Assembly: GCA_025966175.1 (NCBI GenBank)
Contig: JAOPVN010000366.1
Location: 1-8,771 of the forward strand
Reading direction: 5' to 3'
DNA from: Modestobacter sp.
Lineage (GTDB): Bacteria > Actinomycetota > Actinomycetes > Mycobacteriales > Geodermatophilaceae
Length of the DNA stretch: 8,771 nucleotides
Positions 1 through 5,409 of the stretch are shown piece after piece; the first letter of the stretch is position 1, and the number at the start of each line of letters is the position of its first letter. The notes beneath the pieces were generated by a model. That model saw only the letters and a program-made list of their open reading frames with translations. It searched no databases and was not told the DNA's origin. A program made the translations under genes and the position numbers.

Positions 1-1048
1 GCGCCGGGGCCAGGGTGACCAGCCGCCGGGCCAGCACCGGGATGTGCCGGCGCAGGAATCCGGCCATCACCACCTGCCCGGCGTGCGTGCCGACCGAGGA
101 GGCGGCGAACCCCGACGCCAGCAGGGCCAGCGCGAAGGCCAGCGCCGCCCCGCCGCCGAGCTGAGCGCCGAGCCCGGCGTGCACGCTCTCCAGCGATGAC
201 ACCTCCGCGTCGCCGGTGAACAGCTGCGCGGCGATGACCAGCATCGCGACGTTGACCAGCCCGGCCAGCCCCATCGCCAGCAGCACGTCCACCCGCTGGG
301 CCCGCAGCAGCCGGCGTCGTCCCGCGTGCGTGCGCCCGGCGGTCACCGCGTCCCCGTACCGGCCCGGCGTCAGCGCCGAGTGCACGTAGATGACGTGCGG
401 CATGACGGTCGCGCCGAGGATGCCGGTGGCCAGCAGCAGGCTGTCCGCCCCGGCGAAGCCCGGCACCAGGCCCGAGGCGACCCCGCCGACGTCGATCCCG
501 GAGCCCACCAGCGTGTAGCCGAATCCGCCGCCGATCACCAGCAACAGCCCGGTGATCACCCGCTCGAACGGCCGGTGCCCCCGCGACTGGGCGGCCAGCA
601 GGACGAACGCGACGACGGCGGTGATCACCCCACCGATCGGCAGCGGCACCCCGAACAGCAGGTTCAGCGCGACCGCGCCGCCGACGATCTCGGCCAGGTC
701 GGTGGCGATCGCGACCGCCTCGGCCTGCGCCCACAGCCCCCACACGACCGGCCGGGGCAGCCGTTCCCGGCAGCAGGTGGCCAGGTCGCGACCGGTGGCG
801 AGGCCGAGCTTCGCGGTCAGCGACTGGATCAGCATCGCCATCAGGTTCGCCGCGACGATCACCCAGAGCAGGGTGTAGCCGAACGAGGCGCCGCCGGAGA
901 AGTTGGTCGCGAAGTTGCCCGGGTCGACGTAGGCGACGGCGGCGACGAAGGCGGGCCCGAGCAGCGGCCACAGCCGCCGCGTCACCTGGGGGGCCGGCCG
1001 GGTGAGCGTGCTGGGAAGGACGGCGGCCTCGGCCTTCGACAGGTACAC
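1..1048 (-). CDS. mntH: Nramp family Mn2+/Fe2+ transporter (MntH-like), C-terminus cut by window edge
   Basis: Proton-coupled divalent metal importer of the inner membrane, most likely for Mn2+ and/or Fe2+. Translation gives about 349 residues, of the roughly 410-430 usual for the family; the rest lies beyond position 1. The TM1 metal-binding motif DPGN is at residues 42-45. The TM6 motif MPH is at 216-218, within a typical MPHVIYVHSAL stretch. A late helix carries the conserved GQVVMAGFL segment (about 324-332). Several long hydrophobic helices are evident between these. The start is taken as GTG at 1048 (VYLSKAEAAV...), which leaves a short cytoplasmic N-tail before TM1, with a GAGG-like Shine-Dalgarno just upstream. 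The gene follows the GNAT gene on the same strand after a 117-bp gap rich in inverted repeats. Family assignment is firm; metal preference is inferred from the MPH/DPGN motifs. Confidence 0.94.
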   Translation of the reverse strand, partial: MYLSKAEAAVLPSTLTRPAPQVTRRLWPLLGPAFVAAVAYVDPGNFATNFSGGASFGYTLLWVIVAANLMAMLIQSLTAKLGLATGRDLATCCRERLPRPVVWGLWAQAEAVAIATDLAEIVGGAVALNLLFGVPLPIGGVITAVVAFVLLAAQSRGHRPFERVITGLLLVIGGGFGYTLVGSGIDVGGVASGLVPGFAGADSLLLATGILGATVMPHVIYVHSALTPGRYGDAVTAGRTHAGRRRLLRAQRVDVLLAMGLAGLVNVAMLVIAAQLFTGDAEVSSLESVHAGLGAQLGGGAALAFALALLASGFAASSVGTHAGQVVMAGFLRRHIPVLARRLVTLAPA

Positions 1049-1139
1049 GGTGGACCTCGCGGGGTCGGGCGGCGGGGCGGGCCGGATGTGAGGAGCGGTC
1101 GGCTCCTGTCCTGCCCGACCCGAGCGGGCCACCGGGGCC
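1049..1139 (-). promoter_or_regulatory. Candidate structured leader of mntH
   Basis: The minus-strand leader can fold. GGGTCGGGC (plus-strand 1113-1121 read in reverse) is exactly complementary to GCCCGACCC (1062-1070), a 9-bp stem ending 13 nt before the GTG start. It encloses a perfect hairpin, AGGAGC-5 nt-GCTCCT (1091-1107). Positions 1113-1117 can instead pair with 1125-1129, so two folds compete. I do not recognise a known riboswitch, and the conserved blocks of the Mn2+ yybP-ykoY and Mg2+ M-box classes are not evident. High GC makes chance stems common. No convincing -10/-35 was seen. Confidence 0.3.
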
Positions 1140-1167
1140 GACCTGTGGCCCCCAGGGGTCACAGGTC
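1140..1167 (-). terminator. Hairpin at the end of the GNAT gene
   Basis: Perfect 8-bp inverted repeat, GACCTGTG (1140-1147) and CACAGGTC (1160-1167). The inner C and G runs can lengthen it to about 12 bp with a tight loop. It overlaps the last two bases of the GNAT stop codon (TGA at 1168-1166). There is no U-tract, which is normal for actinobacterial terminator-like hairpins. It may limit read-through into mntH. Confidence 0.5.
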
Positions 1168-1774
1168 AGGCTTGCGTGGGCTGCCGGACCAGCGTCCAGA
1201 TCGGCAGCTCGTGGTCGACGGCGGTGCGGGTGGCGTGGGTGACGGCGAACCCGGACCGCTGCAGCCAGCGGACGACGGTGGAGGTGTAGACCGTCGCCGC
1301 GGCCGGGACGCCCTCGGTGTCGCACCGGTCGAGCACCGGTTGGAGCACCGCCGTCCCGAGGCCGGCGTGCCGGCTGGCCGGCCGGGTGCCGACGGCGTGC
1401 AGCCACCAGTGCGGCCCCTCCGGGCGGCCCAGGGCGCCGAGCCGCTCGCTGGCCAGCACCACCGGCTGCCGGCTGCCGAAGACCCGCGGCAGGTCCCGGT
1501 CGATGATCGCCTGCAGGTCCGCCGCCGGTGGGGGAGCGTCCGGGGCGGTCCAGGCGGCGACGGCCGCCGCGTCGTCGGTGACCCACGTCGTCCCGGCGTC
1601 CACCCCGGCCAGGCCGGCCCACAGCTCGGCCCACCGGTGCAGCCGCTGCGCGCGTCCGTCCTCCGGCAGCGCCCAGGAGGTCCAGCGGTAGTCGGGGTAG
1701 GCGGCGGCCAGCGTCGCGGCCAGCCGGGGGACGTCGGCGCGGGTGGCGGGCCGGACGACGGGGGGCGTGCTCAC
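1166..1774 (-). CDS. GNAT family N-acetyltransferase
   Basis: Acetyl-CoA-dependent N-acetyltransferase of 202 residues; the acceptor cannot be told from sequence. The C-terminal half holds the acetyl-CoA pyrophosphate-binding motif R/Q-x-x-G-x-G as RHAGLG (135-140), on a strand-helix unit starting HWWLHAVGTRP (122-132). It ends with the typical LQRSGFAV segment (171-178). The start is GTG at 1774 (VSTPPVVRPATRADVPRL...), because R-P-A-T-x-A-D opens many GNAT proteins. An open frame continues upstream to an ATG at 1897, but the extra 41 residues are Arg-rich, unlike GNAT proteins, and would consume the clpP promoter region. No strong Shine-Dalgarno is visible. The gene is divergent from clpP across 174 bp and on the same strand as mntH. 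No functional link to either neighbour is evident. Confidence 0.85.
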   Translation of the reverse strand: MSTPPVVRPATRADVPRLAATLAAAYPDYRWTSWALPEDGRAQRLHRWAELWAGLAGVDAGTTWVTDDAAAVAAWTAPDAPPPAADLQAIIDRDLPRVFGSRQPVVLASERLGALGRPEGPHWWLHAVGTRPASRHAGLGTAVLQPVLDRCDTEGVPAAATVYTSTVVRWLQRSGFAVTHATRTAVDHELPIWTLVRQPTQA

Positions 1775-1828
1775 CCGTCGATCCCACCACGTGCCTGCCC
1801 CGGTCGGGCCAGGGCACCTGTCAACCGC

Positions 1829-1846
1829 CATTCGCCGACGGCGCAA
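1829..1846 (+). promoter_or_regulatory. Candidate ClgR box upstream of clpP
   Basis: TTCGC at 1831-1835, then five bases, then GCG at 1841-1843. This fits the TTCGC-N5-GCG core described for ClgR in Streptomyces, and the core CGC-Y-N-A-N-R-GCG used for corynebacterial ClgR matches at every position. The flanking W/S positions match only in part. ClgR is an established activator of clp genes in actinobacteria. The site lies about 105 bp before the clpP start, a sensible activator distance. It could also act on the divergent GNAT gene. Found by eye; no binding evidence. Confidence 0.55.
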
Positions 1847-1864
1847 CAAATGTGCTCTCCGCGC

Positions 1865-1875
1865 AATGGACCATT
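1865..1875. repeat. Short perfect palindrome between GNAT and clpP
   Basis: AATGG-A-CCATT, an 11-bp perfect palindrome in one of the few AT-containing patches of the divergent gap, between the ClgR-like box and the clpP start. It may be an operator for an unidentified dimeric regulator, or chance. Confidence 0.25.
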
Positions 1876-1948
1876 CGGTCTCGACATCCCCGTGCACGTG
1901 CGAGTTGGCTCGTCAGCGACCCGGCCGACCGTTCCCCAGGAGTGTCCG

Positions 1949-2578
1949 ATGACCATTCCCAGCGCCGTGCGCCTGAGTGCCCCATCCGTGAGCACGACCA
2001 GCCTCGGGGACGCGGTCTACGAGCGGCTCCTGCGGGAGCGGATCGTCTTCCTGGGGCGCGAGGTCGACGACGACATCGCCAACCAGGTCGCCGCACAGAT
2101 GCTGCTGCTGTCCGCGGAGGACCCGGGCCGTGACATCCACCTGTACATCAACTCCCCAGGCGGCTCGGTCACCGGCGGCATGGCCATCTACGACACGATG
2201 CAGTTCGTCGACTGCGACGTCGCCACCTACGCGATGGGCATGGCCGCCTCGATGGGGCAGTTCCTGCTGACCGCCGGCACGGCGGGCAAGCGGTTCGCCC
2301 TGCCGCATGCGCGGCTGCTGATGCACCAGCCCTCGGCGGGCCTGGGTGGCACCGCCGCCGACATCACCATCCAGGCGGAGATGCTCGGGCGCATGAAGCG
2401 GCAGCTCAACGAACTGCAGGCGCACCATTCCGGACAGACCGTCGAGCAGATCGAGCGCGACTCCGAGCGGGACCGCTGGTTCACCGCCGCCGAGGGGGTG
2501 CAGTACGGGCTGATCGACTCCGTGATCACCGACGTGGCGTCGCTGCCGGTGCGGCGGGTGCCCTTCGGCGTCGGCTGA
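1949..2578 (+). CDS. clpP: ATP-dependent Clp protease proteolytic subunit
   Basis: Serine peptidase subunit (family S14) that forms the barrel of Clp proteases and degrades proteins fed by ClpX or ClpC. It has 209 residues, normal for the family. The catalytic triad is complete with family spacing: Ser101 in GMAASMGQFLL, His126 in ARLLMHQPSAG, and Asp175 in SERDRWFTA. The N-terminal YERLLRERIVFLG and the INSPGGSVTGGMAIYDTM block are also canonical. The ATG at 1949 is preceded by AGGAG (1938-1942) with a 6-nt spacer, which fixes the start even though the frame stays open far upstream. Actinobacterial clpP usually occurs as a clpP1-clpP2 pair next to tig and clpX. Here it is alone, between a GNAT gene and a decarboxylase, so it is probably an extra paralogue. 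A ClgR-like box lies upstream. It is convergent with the decarboxylase gene, with 14 bp between the stops. Confidence 0.97.
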   Translation: MTIPSAVRLSAPSVSTTSLGDAVYERLLRERIVFLGREVDDDIANQVAAQMLLLSAEDPGRDIHLYINSPGGSVTGGMAIYDTMQFVDCDVATYAMGMAASMGQFLLTAGTAGKRFALPHARLLMHQPSAGLGGTAADITIQAEMLGRMKRQLNELQAHHSGQTVEQIERDSERDRWFTAAEGVQYGLIDSVITDVASLPVRRVPFGVG

Positions 2579-2595
2579 GCGGCGACCGGGGCTCA
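2576..2595. terminator. Possible bidirectional hairpin between clpP and decarboxylase
   Basis: TGAGC (2576-2580) and GCTCA (2591-2595) form a perfect 5-bp inverted repeat around a 10-base GC-rich loop. The outer three bases of each arm are the stop codons of the two convergent genes. The stem is short and has no U-tract, so terminator activity is uncertain. Confidence 0.35.
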
Positions 2596-4053
2596 TTCGG
2601 CAACGACCCGCAGGGTCTCCATCGAGGGGTCCGCGGCGTCCGGGACGAGCATGCCCGCGGCGACGCCCGTGGTCAGGTAGTCGACCACCTCCTGGCTGAT
2701 CCGCTCGCCGGGCGCCAGTACCGGGACGCCGGGCGGGTAGGGGCTCACCATCTCGGCGGCGACGCGCCCCACGGCCTTGTCCACGGGCACCTGCTCGACC
2801 CGGGCGAAGAACGCCTCCCGCGGGGTCGTCGCCTGTTCGAGCTCCAGGGACCGCGGCTCGGGCAGGTCGACGCGGGGCGGCCGCTCCATCGAGCCGGCGG
2901 CCGCCACGAGCGCCCCCAGCCCGTCGACGAGCGCCCGCTCGGTCTCGTCGTCGTCCCCGTGGGTGATCCGGGCGCTGATCCGGCAGGCGTCCGCCGAGCC
3001 GATGTCCACGTGCCGCTCGGCGCGCAGCCACTCCGCGGCCTGATAGCCGGTGATGCCGAGCGGCCGGACGTCGATCGTGAGCACCAGCGGGTCGAGGTCG
3101 AACGCCGCGCCGGGCCGCACGACCTCCCGGCCCATCAACGACAGGCCGTCCATCCCGCGGACCGCCTCGCCGATCCGGCCGGCCCGAGCGATCGCGGCGC
3201 CGAGCAGTTCCTCGCCCTGCTCCACCATCTGCCGCCGCCAGCCGTCGAGGGTGAGGTAGACCAGCGCCGAGGAGCTCGTCGTCCCCAGCAGGTCCTCCCG
3301 GGCCGACAGCACGTCCGGGTCGACCCGGTCGCCCTGCAGGTGGAACACCGAGCTCTGCTCGATCGCACTGCCCATCTTGTGCACGCTGGTGACCACGAGG
3401 TCCGCGCCGGCGTTCATGCCCCAGGCGGGCAGGTCGCGGTGGAAGGGCAGGTGCGCACCCCACGCCTCGTCGACGATCAGTGGGACGTCTGCGGCGTGGC
3501 AGACCTCGGCCGCCCCGGCGATGTCGGCGCAGGTACCCCAGTCGGTGGGGGTGATCAGCAGCATCCCCTTCGCGTCCGGGTTCTCGGCCAGTGCCCGGCG
3601 GACGTCCTCGGGCTCCGGCGGGTGGGCCAGCTGCAGGTCGGCGTCGAAGTGCGGGTGCACCCACACCGGCCGGATGCCGCTGACGATCAGTCCGGCGACG
3701 ACGGACTTGTGCGCGTTCCGGCTGACCAGCAGCTTCTCGCCCGGCCCGGCCACCGACATCATCGCCGTCTTCACCGACAACGAGCTGCCACAGGTGGAGA
3801 AGAACGCGTGGTCGGCGTCGACGGCGTCGGCCATCAGCTCCTCGGCCTGCGGAACGACGCCCTGCGACTCGCGCCGGTCGTCGAGGCCGTTGAGGGAGAG
3901 GACGTCGGAGGCGAAGACACCGGCCCCGACGATGTCCAGCACCCGCGGGTCGACGCCGCGGCCCTGCTTGTGGCCGGGCGGCCCGAAGACGACGTCGCCG
4001 CGACGGCGGAAGGCCTGCAGGGCCTCCAGGACGGGTACACGTGAGTGATCCAT
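2593..4053 (-). CDS. Orn/Lys/Arg decarboxylase family PLP enzyme
   Basis: PLP-dependent fold-type I enzyme of 486 residues. That is the length of the short B. subtilis SpeA/YaaO type, not the ~700-residue inducible enzymes with a wing domain. Visible motifs are the N-terminal PPGHKQG (25-31), FFSTCGSS (84-91) and SRNAHKS (111-117). PLP contacts are DEAWGAH (195-201, Asp195 for the pyridine nitrogen) and SVHKMGSAIEQSS (223-235), where Lys226 should form the Schiff base. The C-terminal domain, with PYPPGVPVLAPGE, is intact. The likely reaction is decarboxylation of a basic amino acid to cadaverine, agmatine or putrescine; the substrate cannot be assigned. An in-frame TAG just upstream makes ATG 4053 the first possible ATG start. 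There is no clear Shine-Dalgarno. The gene is divergent from the VOC gene across 96 bp with a palindrome, and no polyamine transporter is nearby. Confidence 0.92.
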   Translation of the reverse strand: MDHSRVPVLEALQAFRRRGDVVFGPPGHKQGRGVDPRVLDIVGAGVFASDVLSLNGLDDRRESQGVVPQAEELMADAVDADHAFFSTCGSSLSVKTAMMSVAGPGEKLLVSRNAHKSVVAGLIVSGIRPVWVHPHFDADLQLAHPPEPEDVRRALAENPDAKGMLLITPTDWGTCADIAGAAEVCHAADVPLIVDEAWGAHLPFHRDLPAWGMNAGADLVVTSVHKMGSAIEQSSVFHLQGDRVDPDVLSAREDLLGTTSSSALVYLTLDGWRRQMVEQGEELLGAAIARAGRIGEAVRGMDGLSLMGREVVRPGAAFDLDPLVLTIDVRPLGITGYQAAEWLRAERHVDIGSADACRISARITHGDDDETERALVDGLGALVAAAGSMERPPRVDLPEPRSLELEQATTPREAFFARVEQVPVDKAVGRVAAEMVSPYPPGVPVLAPGERISQEVVDYLTTGVAAGMLVPDAADPSMETLRVVAE

Positions 4054-4072
4054 GGCGGCGCACTACCCCGGG

Positions 4073-4100
4073 ATGGATCACGGAATACTTGAACAGTCAA
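4073..4100 (-). promoter_or_regulatory. Candidate promoter of the decarboxylase gene
   Basis: On the minus strand, TTGACT (4100-4095) is one base off the consensus -35. After a 16-bp spacer comes ATCCAT (4078-4073) as a weak -10. Transcription would start about 10-15 bases before the ATG at 4053, so the leader would be very short. The -35 lies inside the palindrome at 4088-4101. Confidence 0.3.
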
Positions 4101-4101
4101 G
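4088..4101. promoter_or_regulatory. Candidate operator between decarboxylase and VOC genes
   Basis: CTTGA-ACAG-TCAAG is a perfect 5-bp inverted repeat with a 4-base centre, in the only AT-containing part of this 96-bp divergent gap. Its left arm also supplies a plus-strand TTGAAC (4090-4095) with a weak CAGACT 16 bp downstream, a possible VOC-gene promoter. Its right arm supplies the minus-strand TTGACT. A dimer bound here would cover both -35 regions. Dyads of this shape suit MarR- or PadR-type regulators, but none is encoded in the window. Confidence 0.4.
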
Positions 4102-4149
4102 CACATTGGAGCAGACTGACCGCACCGTCCCGACCACGAGGAGCCTCCC

Positions 4150-4662
4150 GTGCCCGTCCAGCGCCTCAACCACGCCGTCCTGTTCGTCCGTGACGTCGAC
4201 CGCAGCACCGCGTTCTACCGTGACGTCCTCGGCTTCCGGGTGAAGGTCGAGATGCCCGGTCGGGCCGCCTTCCTGCAGGCCGAGGGGTCGACCAACGACC
4301 ACGATCTGGGCCTGTTCGCCATGGGCGACGGCGCCGGGGCCTCGGGGGCCGGCCGCAGCACGGTCGGGCTGTACCACCTCGCCTGGGAGGTCGACACCCT
4401 CGCCGAGCTGGCCCGGATCCGGGGTGCGCTCACCGACGCCGGCGCCCTGGCCGGCGCCTCCGACCACGCCACCACCAAGGCCCTCTACGCCAAGGACCCC
4501 GACGGGCTGGAGTTCGAGGTCTCCTGGCTGCTGCCGGCCGACCTGATCACCCCGGAGGTCCAGGCCCAGGGCGCCATCACGCAGCCGCTGGACCTGGAGG
4601 CCGAGATCGAGCGCTACGGCGCGGAGACGAAGGGGGGCATCGGCGTCTCCGTGCGCGCGTGA
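4150..4662 (+). CDS. VOC family protein (glyoxalase / extradiol dioxygenase fold)
   Basis: 170-residue protein of the vicinal-oxygen-chelate superfamily. Two beta-alpha-beta-beta-beta modules can be read. The first starts LNHAVLFVRDVDRSTAFYRDVLGF (6-29). The second starts LYHLAWEVDTLAELARIRGAL (74-94) and ends YAKDPDGLEFEVSW (113-126). Probable metal ligands are His8, His76 and Glu123, at the usual positions, so it is likely a metal-dependent enzyme and not a binding or resistance relic. A C-terminal tail of about 40 residues follows the fold. The start is GTG 4150, with GAGGAG (4138-4143) spaced 6 nt. The stop overlaps the start of the MBL remnant by GTGA, so the two genes were translationally coupled. 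The substrate is unknown; glyoxalase, dioxygenase and isomerase activities are all possible. This family often acts in aldehyde detoxification or aromatic degradation, but no such pathway is seen here. Confidence 0.9.
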   Translation: MPVQRLNHAVLFVRDVDRSTAFYRDVLGFRVKVEMPGRAAFLQAEGSTNDHDLGLFAMGDGAGASGAGRSTVGLYHLAWEVDTLAELARIRGALTDAGALAGASDHATTKALYAKDPDGLEFEVSWLLPADLITPEVQAQGAITQPLDLEAEIERYGAETKGGIGVSVRA

Positions 4663-4877
4663 CGCGGTTCCCGGTGGCCTTCACCGTCGTCGCCGTCACC
4701 CTCACCGGTGGGCCGACCGTCCTGCTCGAGCTCGGCGCGCTGCGCCTGCTCGTCGACCCGACGTTCGACCCGCCCGGTGAGCATCCCCGGGACGACGTCC
4801 GTGCCGCGCTCTGCGCTGCCGGGCGCACCGACCGCCTCGTCGAGCGCCCACCCGGCGTCCGCACCGCGGTCGGCTGA
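4659..4877 (+). pseudogene. Internally deleted MBL-fold (UlaG-like) metallo-hydrolase remnant
   Basis: An open frame of 72 residues starting at GTG 4659, which overlaps the VOC stop. Residues 14-40 (TLTGGPTVLLELG...DPTFDPPG) are the classic N-terminus of MBL-fold hydrolases of the UlaG/YtnP type. These are normally about 200-260 residues long. Directly after DPPG the frame continues EHPRDDVRAAL-CAAGRTDRLVERPPG, which resembles the extreme C-terminus of the same proteins (an EHF...VRxAFxxAGLxDRL...PG pattern). The middle, including the HxHxDH metal site, is absent. The simplest reading is a single in-frame deletion of about 150 codons near codon 40. The frame still lacks stops, so the event may be recent or the stub may still be translated. 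It cannot be a working hydrolase. The C-terminal resemblance is from memory and less certain than the N-terminal one. Confidence 0.7.
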
Positions 4878-4891
4878 GTCACCCGACCGCG
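4865..4891. terminator. Bidirectional terminator-like palindrome with both stop codons at its centre
   Basis: Perfect 9-bp stem, CGCGGTCGG (4865-4873) with CCGACCGCG (4883-4891). The loop is ctgagtcac, in which TGA-G-TCA holds the stop codon of the MBL remnant (4875-4877) and that of the convergent thioesterase (4881-4879) one base apart. Because of the symmetry both proteins end in the same residues, Ala-Val-Gly. There is no U-tract, but stem strength and placement fit a shared terminator. Confidence 0.65.
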
Positions 4892-5394
4892 CTGCCGGGC
4901 TGCGGGCGGATCAGCAGGATGCTGCTGATCGCCGTCCCGAGCAGCCGGTCGGCCGGGTCGAACAGCTTCGCCTCGGCCAGTGCGGTGCGCCCGCCCAGGT
5001 GGGTGACCGTGCCGATGCAACGCACCCGGCCGGTGTCCACGGTGATCGCCCGGAGGAACTTCACCGTCAGGTCCAGGCTGGTGTAGCCGACGCCGGCGGG
5101 CAGCATCGAGTGCACCGCGCAGCCGGTCGCGGAGTCCAGCAGCGTCGCGTAGACGCCGCCGTGCACCGAGCCGATCGGGTTGTAGTGGTACTCGGCCGGC
5201 TCGAAGGAGAACTCGACCCGGCCGGCCTCGACGGAGTCCAGCACGAACCCGAGCGTGGCGATGACCGGTGGAGCGGGCAGCTCACCGCGGGCCATCGCCT
5301 GCAGCACCTCGATGCCGGCGGAGGTCTGCGCAGCGGTCGCGCTCAGCGCGGGGTCGCCCCAGCCGTAGGTCCTCGTCCGCACAGGCTCGGTCAC
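4879..5394 (-). CDS. PaaI-type hotdog-fold thioesterase
   Basis: Predicted acyl-CoA thioesterase of 171 residues, a usual length. The PaaI/YdiI core is clear: NPIGSVHGGVYATLLDSATG (72-91) contains the HGG motif (78-80), followed by Asp87 on the hot-dog helix as the likely catalytic acid. Next comes TSLDLTVKFLRAI (105-117), then GRVRCIGTVTHLGGRTALAEAKL, the typical G-R-T/S strand pair. The start is GTG 5394, 15 bp after the EIIA stop. It is preceded by no strong Shine-Dalgarno, so it is probably translated from the EIIB-EIIA transcript by coupling or re-initiation. A thioesterase has no known role in PTS sugar uptake, so the shared transcript may be positional only. The substrate is unknown; PaaI proteins act on phenylacetyl- or hydroxybenzoyl-type CoA esters, others on fatty acyl-CoA. 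It ends in the shared palindrome with the MBL remnant. Confidence 0.9.
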   Translation of the reverse strand: MTEPVRTRTYGWGDPALSATAAQTSAGIEVLQAMARGELPAPPVIATLGFVLDSVEAGRVEFSFEPAEYHYNPIGSVHGGVYATLLDSATGCAVHSMLPAGVGYTSLDLTVKFLRAITVDTGRVRCIGTVTHLGGRTALAEAKLFDPADRLLGTAISSILLIRPQPGSAVG

Positions 5395-5409
5395 CCGGCG
5401 GACGCTAGC

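Noticed and set aside
1049..1165. Known Mn2+ (yybP-ykoY) or Mg2+ (M-box) riboswitch before mntH.
   Set aside because: The conserved sequence blocks of these classes are not visible; only generic stems are seen.
1775..1897. N-terminal extension of the GNAT protein to an ATG at 1897.
   Set aside because: The extra 41 residues are Arg-rich, precede the normal GNAT opening (RPATRADV), and overlap the ClgR-like box.
326..1948. A long plus-strand open frame continuing into clpP, which would give a 750-residue protein.
   Set aside because: The upstream part is antisense to clear mntH and GNAT genes and is Arg/Gly/Pro-rich without any family resemblance. The clpP start at 1949 has a good ribosome-binding site.
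1913..4081. A 722-residue minus-strand open frame over clpP and the decarboxylase.
   Set aside because: Low-complexity Arg/Gly/Pro translation, overlapping two certain genes in other frames. It is a high-GC artefact.
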